In this document: positions 33,053 to 41,260 of the stretch, in pieces
Position numbering within the stretch: the stretch's first letter is position 1
Layout: each line of letters begins with the position of its first letter
Assembly: GCF_026672255.1 (NCBI RefSeq)
Contig: NZ_JAPOHA010000015.1
Coordinates: forward strand, 1 to 53,952
Direction of reading: 5' to 3'
Length of the DNA stretch: 53,952 nucleotides
Source: Caproiciproducens galactitolivorans
GTDB taxonomy: Bacteria > Bacillota > Clostridia > Oscillospirales > Acutalibacteraceae
Notes under the pieces: generated by a model
Told to the model about the DNA's origin: nothing
Seen by the model: only the letters and a program-made list of their open reading frames with translations
Database searches by the model: none
Made by a program: the position numbers and the translations under genes

Positions 33053-34125
33053 TGTACAGCTATCAACAAATCCTTACCGGGATGAAGGATAAATTTACAT
33101 CCCTCTCCGGGTATTCGCCCGACGACGCGTCCGATATCGGAATCCGCATGAAGGTGCTTGCCGGGGAGGTGTATTCCCTGTGCAGCGCGGTGGAATGGCT
33201 GAAAATGCAGACGTTCGCGCAGAGTGCGCAGGGCGAGCAATTGGATTTGCGCGCGCAGGAACGCGGGCTCGGGCGCAAGCAGCCGGTGGCCGCGTCGGGC
33301 AGCCTTACTTTTCAGCGCAGCACGGCGCTCTGGTACAATGCGGTTATCCCCGCCGGAACGGTATGTTCCACCGCGGGGGAAAATCCGGTGCGTTATGTGA
33401 CGACGCAGGAAGGAATTCTGCAAAGCGGTAAACTGAGCGTTACCGTACCGGCGAAAGCCAAACAGGGCGGCCGGAGCGGAAATACGGAAACCGGCACCGT
33501 TACGCTGATGGTTACCCCGCCCCCGGCGCTGGAAACCGTAACGAATCCGCTTCCTTTCCGCGGCGGAGCGGACAGCGAAAGCGACAGTGAGCTGCGCAGC
33601 CGCCTGATGCAAAGCTACACAAGCATTTCCAACGGAACCAACGCGGCGTTTTACCGGGAATGCGCCATGAAATACGACGGCGTTTATTCGGTGGGCGTTG
33701 TGCCGCGCGAAAAAGGCCCGGGAACCGTCGGCGTGTACCTCGGCGGCAGGGGAGGGGCGCCCTCGCCGGACGTTGTCAGTCAGGTGCAGAAAGAAATGAA
33801 CGAGCTGCGGGAGGTTAACGTCAACGTGACGGTGTCCGCCGCGCAAACGGAGGAAGTAAATGTCAGCGTAGGCGTTACCCCCGTGAATACTGTGCCGTTT
33901 GAAGAGGCAAAAACCGCCTGCGAACAAGCGGTCCGAACGTATTTTGAAGAGCTGTCGGTCGGCGAACCGGTAATTTTAACAGCACTGGGCGTTCAGATCT
34001 TTTCAACCGGTAAAATTAAAAATTATATTTTTGACACCTCCGTTATTACGGATAAAAAGACGGAGCCCGGCCGGCTTGCCGTCTGCGGTACGGTGCAGGT
34101 TGGTTTTTACACGGGGGTGGGCTGA
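33052..34125 (+). CDS. Baseplate protein J-like, XkdT
   Basis: 357 residues, the family length. The hallmark order is present: YSYQQILTGMKDKF, GEQLDLRAQERGLGRKQPVA, GTVCSTAGENPVRYVTTQEG, GGADSESDSELRSRLMQSY and VYSVGVVPREKGPGTVGVYL. It forms the wedge of contractile-tail baseplates, so its presence without a sheath gene is notable. The next ATG overlaps its TGA. Confidence 0.9.
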   Translation: MYSYQQILTGMKDKFTSLSGYSPDDASDIGIRMKVLAGEVYSLCSAVEWLKMQTFAQSAQGEQLDLRAQERGLGRKQPVAASGSLTFQRSTALWYNAVIPAGTVCSTAGENPVRYVTTQEGILQSGKLSVTVPAKAKQGGRSGNTETGTVTLMVTPPPALETVTNPLPFRGGADSESDSELRSRLMQSYTSISNGTNAAFYRECAMKYDGVYSVGVVPREKGPGTVGVYLGGRGGAPSPDVVSQVQKEMNELREVNVNVTVSAAQTEEVNVSVGVTPVNTVPFEEAKTACEQAVRTYFEELSVGEPVILTALGVQIFSTGKIKNYIFDTSVITDKKTEPGRLAVCGTVQVGFYTGVG

Positions 34126-34706
34126 TGCGTGCGCTCGAATCTATGGTTTCCGGCATGAAGGCAACCGGGATCTATACCTTAAACGGAACAACGCAGGTCG
34201 ACTGGGAACTGCGGGCGTACGCGGCCGGGCTGAACATAGCCTTTGACGCTCTGGCGGAGCTGGAAAGGGAAAGTTATGTGGCAACCGCTTCGGAGTACGG
34301 CCTTTTCAACCGGGAAAGCACGCTGCAGATCGGCACGGCGGGGGACACGCAGGAGCGGCGCAGCCGGATTTTGAAGCGCTGCGCGATTACGCCGAATTCC
34401 TTTACCCGGGCGGATATGGAATATGCGCTGGCCGCACCGGGAGCGGATGTAGAAGTCTGCGAATGTATGGCGGAAAAAAAGATTTACGTGAACTGCAAGG
34501 ATGCCGACGTCCAAAGTGAACAGGGGCTTTCCATTCAAAGGGCTGCCAAATTATTCCTTCCGGCGCATTTGAACGCCGAACTGGATTTTCGAAGGATTTC
34601 ATGGAACAATATCGACGGAGAAAATCAATCGTTTGATACGCTGGACGGGATAAGCCTTACATGGGATGCAGTTGATGATTACGGCGGCAGGCGGATACAA
34701 TGGTAG
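34125..34706 (+). CDS. YmfQ/XkdU-like tail protein
   Basis: 193 residues. WELRAYAAGLNIAFDALAEL and the ATASEYGLFNRESTLQIGTA region, then ILKRCAITPNSFTRADMEYA, match the DUF2313/YmfQ family that follows baseplate J in contractile phages. The C-terminus ends in a short Asp-rich strand region. It links wedge to fibre. Confidence 0.78.
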   Translation: MRALESMVSGMKATGIYTLNGTTQVDWELRAYAAGLNIAFDALAELERESYVATASEYGLFNRESTLQIGTAGDTQERRSRILKRCAITPNSFTRADMEYALAAPGADVEVCECMAEKKIYVNCKDADVQSEQGLSIQRAAKLFLPAHLNAELDFRRISWNNIDGENQSFDTLDGISLTWDAVDDYGGRRIQW

Positions 34707-34718
34707 AAGGAGGAAATT

Positions 34719-35189
34719 ATGCCGACAAACAACAAAACAAGTCTGGGACTGAACAGCTGGGTTGGAACGGACAAACCGATGCGCAGGGACTTTGTGGATG
34801 ACAATACGCTTTTAGACGCTCTTTTAACGTCGCATTTCAACAATACGGACGTGCATCTGACGGCCGCCGACCGGACGCAGCTGAAAGAAGGCTTTGTAAT
34901 CGGAACGTACAGCGGAAACGGGGCTGCCAAACAGGAGATTTCCCTTCCCTTCGATGCAAGGCTGGTCATTGTGTTTCTGTCGCTCTCCGTATGCAACTTA
35001 TACGTTCCAAGCGGCGGGTACAATAAAAACAGTCTGGCTTTTGCCACAAAACAGGGAAACACGATGGGAATCAATCTGGGAACCGCCAAACTGACCGTAT
35101 TCCAGACCCAGAACACGCCGTCCAACGGCGGGACGCTTAATAATTTTAATTGCGACGGCGGTCAATACAATTACATCGCATTCCGATAA
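34719..35189 (+). CDS. Tail-fibre-like protein
   Basis: 156 residues with aaggagg before the ATG. A helical start (DDNTLLDALLTSHFNN) with VHLTAADRTQLKEG, a common fibre-like linker, is followed by a beta-rich C-terminal domain ending in GGQYNYIAFR. It is small for a receptor-binding fibre and is the only one. It ends the cluster; no chaperone or lysis gene follows. Confidence 0.6.
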   Translation: MPTNNKTSLGLNSWVGTDKPMRRDFVDDNTLLDALLTSHFNNTDVHLTAADRTQLKEGFVIGTYSGNGAAKQEISLPFDARLVIVFLSLSVCNLYVPSGGYNKNSLAFATKQGNTMGINLGTAKLTVFQTQNTPSNGGTLNNFNCDGGQYNYIAFR

Positions 35190-35191
35190 AT

Positions 35192-35220
35192 TTGCAATCT
35201 TCCGGCAAATAAGATAAAAT
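35192..35220 (+). promoter_or_regulatory. Sigma-A-type promoter of hflX
   Basis: TTGCAA (35192-35197), 17-base spacer and TAAAAT (35215-35220), just after the phage cluster. Short arms atttgc/gcaaat surround the -35. It shows that hflX does not depend on phage transcription. Confidence 0.75.
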
Positions 35221-35265
35221 AAACTTAATTTCCCGGGAAATATGTCGTAAAAGGGGACGAGCGGG

Positions 35266-36516
35266 TTGGAAATGCATGAAATAGAAGACGGAACAGAGCG
35301 TGCTCTGCTGGTTGAAGTGGACACCGGCGATTATGACGCGGATGCTTCTCTGGCGGAGCTGTATGAACTTGCGCGAAGCGCGGGGGCGGAGCCTTTCGGC
35401 GCGATTACGCAAAAGCGGCCCGCGCAGGATAAAGCGACCTGTGTCGGCTCGGGCATGATGCAGGAAATCGCGGATTTTTGCGAAAAGCATGAAATTGACC
35501 TGCTTATCTTTGACTGCGAGTTATCCCCGACCCAGATTCGCAATATTGAAACGATCAGCAAGGTGCGCGTTGTGGACCGGACGATGCTGATTCTGGATAT
35601 TTTTGCATCGCGTGCAAGGAGCAAAGAGGGCAAGCTTCAGGTGGAGCTTGCCCAACTCAAATATATGATGCCGAGGCTTTCTGGAAAAGGCACCGCGCTT
35701 TCCCGCCTTGGCGGCGGAATCGGAACGCGCGGCCCGGGTGAAAGCAAGCTGGAAACCGACCGCCGTCATATCCGCAGACGGATTGACACGCTGAACGAAC
35801 AGCTTGCGGATGTGGAAAAGCACCGCGGGCTGATGAACCGCCGCCGGAAAAAAGACGGCGTCATTACGGTTGCCTTGGTGGGGTATACCAATGCGGGAAA
35901 ATCCACCTTGATGAACTGTCTGACGCAGGCGGGCGTTCTGGCGGAGAATATGCTGTTTGCTACGCTTGACCCGACGGCGAGGGCGCTGAAACTGCCCTGC
36001 GGCACGACGGTCATGCTGATTGACACCGTCGGCCTGATCCGCAGGCTGCCGCATCACCTGGTGCAGGCGTTTCGCTCCACGCTGGAGCAGGCCGCCGACG
36101 CGGATATTATCCTGAACGTCTGCGACGCGTCCAGCCCCGAGGCGCAGGTGCATTTAAAGGTAACGACGGAGCTTTTAGCGGAGCTTGGCTGCGAAGGCCG
36201 TCCGATCATACCCGTATTTAATAAGTGTGATCTTCTGACGGGGGCGAGTATCATTCCCTTTATGGGCAACTCCGTTCGCATCAGCGCGGCAGACGGTACG
36301 GGGATTAACAAGCTGCTGGCCGCGATTGAAGAGAATCTTCCGGTAAAAACAAAGAGGGTAAAGCTTTTGTTGCCCTTTATGCAAAGCGGGCTGGCGGCGC
36401 AGATTCGCCGCGACGGCACGGTGGAAAACGAGGAATACACCGAAACCGGCTTGCTTCTTACGGCGCAGGTGCCCCGCACGATGGACGATTTGCTTAAAGA
36501 ATACGAAATTGAATGA
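35266..36516 (+). CDS. hflX: GTPase HflX
   Basis: 416 residues. The N-terminal HflX domain has IFDCELSPTQIRNIE and the Gly-rich GRLSGKG/GGGIGTRGPGESKLE linker; the GTPase has P-loop GYTNAGKST (about 205-213), G3 DTVGLIRRLP and G4 NKCD. It binds stalled 70S ribosomes and splits them. The start is TTG at 35266 after aagggg, or ATG at 35272. A strong terminator follows. Confidence 0.93.
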   Translation: MEMHEIEDGTERALLVEVDTGDYDADASLAELYELARSAGAEPFGAITQKRPAQDKATCVGSGMMQEIADFCEKHEIDLLIFDCELSPTQIRNIETISKVRVVDRTMLILDIFASRARSKEGKLQVELAQLKYMMPRLSGKGTALSRLGGGIGTRGPGESKLETDRRHIRRRIDTLNEQLADVEKHRGLMNRRRKKDGVITVALVGYTNAGKSTLMNCLTQAGVLAENMLFATLDPTARALKLPCGTTVMLIDTVGLIRRLPHHLVQAFRSTLEQAADADIILNVCDASSPEAQVHLKVTTELLAELGCEGRPIIPVFNKCDLLTGASIIPFMGNSVRISAADGTGINKLLAAIEENLPVKTKRVKLLLPFMQSGLAAQIRRDGTVENEEYTETGLLLTAQVPRTMDDLLKEYEIE

Positions 36517-36520
36517 GAAA

Positions 36521-36551
36521 GAAGGCCGCTTCAAACGAAGCGGCCTTCTTT
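36521..36551 (+). terminator. Terminator of hflX
   Basis: gaaggccgctt pairs with aagcggccttc in a perfect 11-bp stem followed by T. It also lies just past the stop of the minus-strand gene, and can serve both strands. Confidence 0.9.
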
Positions 36552-36576
36552 GCGTAAAGCTGGATACCGGGCTTCC

Positions 36577-36834
36577 TTATTGAATATCGGCCTGTTCCAG
36601 AATCCTTTTCGCCTGCCGGAAATCCGGCTTTGCAACGTAAACGGAGTATAAATTTTCAAAATCCGGGTTTTCTCTGGTCATGGCCATGCGGCCCTGCATC
36701 CCGCGCATTCCGGAAAACTGATTCTCCACATGGTAGTCGTAAAGGATTTTATTCACTTCGAGAAGGGTGCAGACATCGTTGAAGGTACTGCCGGAATACC
36801 CCACATAAATTTCCGACCGGCTCCACGGTAACAT
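36577..36834 (-). CDS. Small hypothetical protein, DUF2007-like
   Basis: 85 residues from an ATG preceded by aaaggag nine bases upstream; an earlier in-frame start lies in the upstream gene. The pattern YSGSTFNDVCTLLEVNKILY then YSVYVAKPDFRQAKRILEQA suggests a small alpha/beta fold like DUF2007 proteins, by eye only. It follows the flavin-reductase-like gene by 19 bases and is probably cotranscribed. Function unknown. Confidence 0.6.
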   Translation of the reverse strand: MLPWSRSEIYVGYSGSTFNDVCTLLEVNKILYDYHVENQFSGMRGMQGRMAMTRENPDFENLYSVYVAKPDFRQAKRILEQADIQ

Positions 36835-36853
36835 TTTTGTTTTCTCCTTTTTT

Positions 36854-37357
36854 TCAGGTTCTTTCAAGAACCTTCACGATTTCGCCGACAAACATCTTAT
36901 GATAATCTTTATTCGGGTAGTTTTTCTGCTCGACGGAAGAGTCGATAAAGCAGGAAGGCTCCATATTCTGCCCGTAAAGCTTGCGGCAGATAATCACGGA
37001 GCGGGCTTCTTCAAAATACGGGACGCCGCCGTCGTAAACGGTTGTAAGGCCGGCTTCCTTTATTTTGTCAACGTCGCGGCCGGAATGGCTGCCGCAGTAA
37101 TTCAGAATTTCCCGCTGGCTTTCATCAAAGGAGCAAAGGGAATAAAAATCTCCTTTTTCAAGGAATTCCAGTGTGTAGCGCTGCGGGCGCAGAAAGATAA
37201 AAGATACGTTCTTATTCCAAAGTACGCCCACTCCGCCCCAGCTTGCCGTCATCGTGTTGCATTTTTTCTTGTTCCCGGCGGTGATCAGCATCCATTCTTT
37301 TGAAATTTTTGTAAATGGATTAAAGTTCAGACTGCAAATATTCATTTCCTGAAACAT
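36854..37357 (-). CDS. Flavin reductase-like FMN-binding protein
   Basis: 167 residues, a split-barrel flavin-binding domain. FTKISKEWMLITAG, NTMTASWGGVGVLWNKNVSF and YTLEFLEKGDFYSLC are typical of the flavin reductase-like family. It probably uses bound FMN for electron transfer with an unknown partner. The ATG has aggaggcgc seven bases upstream. Confidence 0.8.
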   Translation of the reverse strand: MFQEMNICSLNFNPFTKISKEWMLITAGNKKKCNTMTASWGGVGVLWNKNVSFIFLRPQRYTLEFLEKGDFYSLCSFDESQREILNYCGSHSGRDVDKIKEAGLTTVYDGGVPYFEEARSVIICRKLYGQNMEPSCFIDSSVEQKNYPNKDYHKMFVGEIVKVLERT

Positions 37358-37466
37358 GAAAAGCGCCTCCTAATTATGAATTTCCTATATTGAATATTAC
37401 CATATTTGGCTATATCCTACAATGCGTAAAATAATATACTATTGTGTTTTATATAATTGAGACAAA

Positions 37467-37482
37467 ATGAATATTTATGCAT
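37467..37482 (+). promoter_or_regulatory. ARG-box-like operator upstream of argG
   Basis: ATGAATATTTATGCAT agrees with the Bacillus ARG box consensus (ATGAATAAAAATKCA with A/T variation in the middle). It lies just above the argG -35. ArgR-type repression by arginine is therefore likely; argR is not in the window. Confidence 0.6.
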
Positions 37483-37489
37483 AAAAAGC

Positions 37490-37517
37490 TTGATATTCGG
37501 TATAAACAGTGTATAAT
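37490..37517 (+). promoter_or_regulatory. Promoter of the arginine cluster (argG)
   Basis: TTGATA (37490-37495), 16-base spacer and TATAAT (37512-37517), 33 bases before the argG ATG. Confidence 0.78.
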
Positions 37518-37550
37518 AAAACACAACATAACAAACAGGGGGACAGAAAG

Positions 37551-38771
37551 ATGGAAAACAAAATAAAAAAAGTTGTTCTCGCTTATTCGGGCGGTTTGGA
37601 CACCTCCATTATTATACCATGGTTGAAAGAAAATTATAACAACTGCGAGGTAATTGCCGTTGCCGCCGACGTGGGGCAGGGCGCGGAGCTGGCCGGACTG
37701 GAAGAAAAAGCGAAAAAGACCGGCGCTTCCAAGCTTTATATCGCGGACCTGAAAAAGGCGTTTGCGGAAGATTACATCTGGCCGACCCTGAAAGCGGGTG
37801 CGGTTTATGAAAACAAATATCTGCTCGGCACCTCGTTTGCCCGGCCGCTGATCGCGAAACGGCTGGTGGAAATCGCGGAGGCCGAAGGCGCGGACGCCAT
37901 CTGCCACGGCTGCACCGGAAAAGGCAACGATCAGGTGCGTTTCGAGCTTGCCATCAAGGCGTTTGCTCCGAAGATGAAGATTATCGCTCCGTGGCGTGAG
38001 TGGAGCATCAAATCCCGCGACGAGGAAATCGACTACGCCGAAGCGCACAATATTCCGCTGAATATTACAAGGGAAACGAATTACTCGAAGGACAAAAACC
38101 TCTGGCATCTTTCCCACGAGGGTCTGGATTTGGAAGACCCCAACAACGAGCCGCAGTACAACAAACCGGGCTTTTTGGAGCTTGTCGTTTCACCGGAGCA
38201 GGCGCCCGACAAGGCGACCTACATAACCCTGACTTTTGAAAAGGGCATTCCGGTCGCGCTGAACGGCAGCAAGCTTTGCGCGGTCGACATGATTTCGCAG
38301 CTCAATAAGTTGGGCGGAGAAAACGGAATCGGCATTGCCGATATCGTGGAAAACCGGCTGGTGGGCATGAAATCCCGCGGCGTTTACGAAACACCCGGCG
38401 GCGCAATCCTTTACCACGCGCACAATAAGCTGGAGGAACTCTGTCTCGACAGGGACACTTACCATTATAAGCAGGGCGTGGGCGTAAAGTTCGCGGAGCT
38501 GGTTTATTTCGGCCAGTGGTTTACCCCGCTGCGTGAGGCGCTCTCCGCTTTCGTGGACAGCACCCAGCAGACGGTAACCGGCGAGGTGAAGCTGAAACTG
38601 TATAAGGGCAACATTATTGACGCGGGCGTTTCTTCTCCGTATTCGTTGTATGACGAAGATATTGCGACATTCAGTGAGGATGAGGTTTACAATCAGGCGG
38701 ATTCCGCCGGGTTCATCAACCTGTTCGGCCTTCCGATTCAGGTACAGGCGATGAAGAAACAAAAGAAATAA
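37551..38771 (+). CDS. argG: Argininosuccinate synthase
   Basis: 406 residues. P-loop-like [15 protein letters not shown] at the N-terminus, the family signature [13 protein letters not shown] and the [16 protein letters not shown] region. It condenses citrulline and aspartate with ATP to argininosuccinate. The ATG follows gggggac; an in-frame ATG 14 codons earlier lacks a ribosome site. First gene of the cluster. A GC-rich hairpin, not a clear terminator, separates it from argH. Confidence 0.97.
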   Translation: MENKIKKVVLAYSGGLDTSIIIPWLKENYNNCEVIAVAADVGQGAELAGLEEKAKKTGASKLYIADLKKAFAEDYIWPTLKAGAVYENKYLLGTSFARPLIAKRLVEIAEAEGADAICHGCTGKGNDQVRFELAIKAFAPKMKIIAPWREWSIKSRDEEIDYAEAHNIPLNITRETNYSKDKNLWHLSHEGLDLEDPNNEPQYNKPGFLELVVSPEQAPDKATYITLTFEKGIPVALNGSKLCAVDMISQLNKLGGENGIGIADIVENRLVGMKSRGVYETPGGAILYHAHNKLEELCLDRDTYHYKQGVGVKFAELVYFGQWFTPLREALSAFVDSTQQTVTGEVKLKLYKGNIIDAGVSSPYSLYDEDIATFSEDEVYNQADSAGFINLFGLPIQVQAMKKQKK

Positions 38772-38788
38772 ATTCAGGAAAATATACT

Positions 38789-38810
38789 GGGGCGGGCGGC
38801 TGTCCGCCCC
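38789..38810 (+). other. GC-rich hairpin between argG and argH
   Basis: ggggcgg and ccgcccc form a 7-bp stem with an 8-base loop. Only weak T follows, so it may adjust read-through or protect mRNA and is not a strong stop. Confidence 0.6.
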
Positions 38811-38837
38811 CTGTTTCAAATAGGGGAGTGAATTGCT

Positions 38838-40217
38838 TTGAAGCTGTGGGCGGGAAGGTTCCACAAGGAACTCGATCAGAAAACCAATGATTTTAATTCA
38901 TCCATCTCCTTCGACAGCCGCATGGTTCGGGAAGACATCGAGGGCAGTATCGCCCACGCGACCATGCTGGGTGCCTGCGGGGTCATCGACGCGGGAGAAA
39001 GCGAAAAAATCTGCGCGGAACTAAAGGCGATCCTCGGCGAAATCGAAGCCGGAACGCTGACGATTGACCCGCAAAGCGAAGATATCCACACCTTTGTGGA
39101 GGGTGAACTGACGAAGCGGCTCGGGCCGGCGGGCAAACGCCTGCACACCGCGCGCAGCCGGAACGATCAGGTTGCGGTGGACGTGAAGCTGTATCTGAAA
39201 AAACAATGCAGGGCGCTGCACGGGCAGATCAGGGAACTGATTCTCGTCCTGTGCCGCAGGGCGCTTCAGAATAAAGACGCGGTGATGCCGGGGTACACGC
39301 ATATGCAGCGCGCACAGCCGATTACCTTCGGGCATCATTTGCTGGCCTACGCCGAAATGTTCCAGCGGGATTTGTCCCGTCTGGAGGATACCGAAAAGCG
39401 CATGGACGAATGCCCGCTCGGTTCGGGCGCGCTTGCGGGGACGACCTATCCGCTGAACCGCGAAATGACGGCTTCGCTTTTGGGCTTCGGCGGCGTAACG
39501 AACAACAGTTTGGACGGCGTTTCCGACCGTGATTTTTGCATGGAGCTTGCGGCGGATATCGCGATTGCCATGGTGCATCTTTCCCGCTTTTCGGAAGAAA
39601 TCGTCCTCTGGTGCTCGTGGGAATTCAAATTCATTGAGCTGGACGATGCGTTCTCCACCGGTTCAAGCATCATGCCGCAGAAAAAGAATCCGGATATCGC
39701 CGAGCTTGTGCGCGGCAAGAGCGGGCGCGCCATCGGGGATTTAACAACGCTTTTAACCATGATGAAGGGTCTTCCCCTTGCTTATAACAAGGATATACAG
39801 GAGGACAAGGAAGCCATATTCGACGCGGTGGATACCCTTCATATGTGCCTGACGGCCTTCATCCCCATGGTCGATACCATGAAGGTTCTGCCGCAGAATA
39901 TGCGCAAAGCCGCCGCAAAGGGATTTATCAACGCGACGGACTGCGCCGACTATCTGGTCGGGAAGGGCATCCCCTTCCGCGACGCCTATAAAATTACGGG
40001 TGAAATCGTGGCGTACTGCATCGACAATAGTCTGACGCTGGAAACCCTTCCGATTGAAACCTACAAGGAATTTGACGCGCATTTCGACAGTGGCATTTTC
40101 GAAGCGATTTCGCTGGAAAACTGCGTGAACGGCCGAAAGGTTACGGGCGGACCCGCCCCGCAGAATGTGGAGGCGCAGGCAAACCGGATTTTAAAGAAAC
40201 TGGGGGCGGCGCAATGA
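38838..40217 (+). CDS. argH: Argininosuccinate lyase
   Basis: 459 residues. The start TTG lies seven bases after gggagtg and gives MKLWAGRFHKELDQ, a family N-terminus. The superfamily signature GSSIMPQKKNPDIAEL is present, along with TARSRNDQVAVDVKLYL and MPGYTHMQRAQPI. It splits argininosuccinate into arginine and fumarate. Its stop overlaps argC (ATGA), so the two are coupled. Confidence 0.97.
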   Translation: MKLWAGRFHKELDQKTNDFNSSISFDSRMVREDIEGSIAHATMLGACGVIDAGESEKICAELKAILGEIEAGTLTIDPQSEDIHTFVEGELTKRLGPAGKRLHTARSRNDQVAVDVKLYLKKQCRALHGQIRELILVLCRRALQNKDAVMPGYTHMQRAQPITFGHHLLAYAEMFQRDLSRLEDTEKRMDECPLGSGALAGTTYPLNREMTASLLGFGGVTNNSLDGVSDRDFCMELAADIAIAMVHLSRFSEEIVLWCSWEFKFIELDDAFSTGSSIMPQKKNPDIAELVRGKSGRAIGDLTTLLTMMKGLPLAYNKDIQEDKEAIFDAVDTLHMCLTAFIPMVDTMKVLPQNMRKAAAKGFINATDCADYLVGKGIPFRDAYKITGEIVAYCIDNSLTLETLPIETYKEFDAHFDSGIFEAISLENCVNGRKVTGGPAPQNVEAQANRILKKLGAAQ

Positions 40218-41248
40218 TCCGGGCGGGAGTGGTCGGGGCGACCGGCTATGCGGGCGCGGAACTGGTCCGGCTTTTAAGCGGGCATCCCTGCGCGGAGCTT
40301 GCGGCAATCAGCTCCGTGAGTTTTCAGGGCAAACCGCTTTCCGAAGTATATCCCGCATATTATCAGCTTTGCGATAGGATCTGCGGCACGCAGGAAGAAG
40401 TCGTTGAACAAAGCGACGTGGTTTTCGCCGCGCTTCCTCACGGCCTTTCGCAGGAGCTGGCGAAGGAATGCTTTGAAAAAGGCAAGGTTTTTATCGATCT
40501 GGGCGCGGATTTCCGTTTGGAAAACGAAGAAGATTATCAGGAATGGTACGGCGGAACATATCGGTACCCGGAACTCCATGAAGCTTCCGTCTACGCCCTT
40601 CCGGAACTGTTCCGCGAAGCCATCCGGGGAAAGAAAATCCTTGCGAACCCGGGCTGCTACACTACGGCGGTTCCGCTTGCGCTCGCCCCGGCGCTGAAAA
40701 ACGGGCTGATTCAAAAGGAGGGCATTCTGGCGGACTGCAAGAGCGGCGTGACCGGAGCGGGGCGAAAGCTTACCCAGAACACGCATTACCCCGAGCTGAA
40801 CGAGGGCATGAGCGCTTATAAGGTGGCTTCCCACCGCCATACGCCGGAAATGGAGCAAAGCCTTTCCCGTGTGGCGGGGTCGAAGGTGAAAATCACTTTT
40901 GTGCCACACCTTCTTCCGGTAAACCGCGGCATTCTCGCCACCTGCTACGCAAAGCTGACGGACGGCGTTACCATGGAGCAGATGCAGAACGCGTACAGGG
41001 AAGCGTACGGCGAAGAATATTTTATCCGCCTGCTTCCGCAGGGGCGCGAAGCGGATATCAAAAACGTTCGCTATTCCAATTTCTGCGATATTTCCCTTCA
41101 TATCGATACGCGAACCAATACCTTTATCGCGATCTCCGCGATCGACAATATGGTGAAAGGCGCGGCGGGTCAGGCTATTCAGAATATGAATCTTGTATTC
41201 GGATTCAATGAAACAACCGGATTGAAATTGTTTCCCCCGGCATTTTAA
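40214..41248 (+). CDS. argC: N-acetyl-gamma-glutamyl-phosphate reductase
   Basis: 344 residues. N-terminal nucleotide fold GATGYAGAELVRLL; active-site Cys148 in NPGCYTTAVPLAL; catalytic His in the SHRHTPEMEQ region. Reduces N-acetylglutamyl phosphate with NADPH. Overlaps argH by four bases; argJ follows by 12 bases. Confidence 0.97.
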   Translation: MIRAGVVGATGYAGAELVRLLSGHPCAELAAISSVSFQGKPLSEVYPAYYQLCDRICGTQEEVVEQSDVVFAALPHGLSQELAKECFEKGKVFIDLGADFRLENEEDYQEWYGGTYRYPELHEASVYALPELFREAIRGKKILANPGCYTTAVPLALAPALKNGLIQKEGILADCKSGVTGAGRKLTQNTHYPELNEGMSAYKVASHRHTPEMEQSLSRVAGSKVKITFVPHLLPVNRGILATCYAKLTDGVTMEQMQNAYREAYGEEYFIRLLPQGREADIKNVRYSNFCDISLHIDTRTNTFIAISAIDNMVKGAAGQAIQNMNLVFGFNETTGLKLFPPAF

Positions 41249-41260
41249 GGAGTTGACGGC

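Larger units (their letters stand above)
24757..35189 (+). mobile_element. PBSX-like phage morphogenesis cluster, no tail-shaft or lysis genes
   Basis: Sixteen consecutive plus-strand frames run from a terminase small-subunit-like protein to a fibre protein in the order of PBSX: packaging, portal, protease, decoration, capsid, connectors, LysM protein, hub, spike, gp25-like, baseplate J, YmfQ-like and fibre. Neighbouring genes overlap by ATGA, GTGA or TGATG and all frames are open. Sheath, separate tube, tape measure, holin, endolysin, integrase, repressor and replication genes are not visible, and no tRNA or attachment repeat flanks it. It could be a deleted prophage or a domesticated particle. 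No clear promoter precedes it; hflX has its own promoter right after it. Confidence 0.85.
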
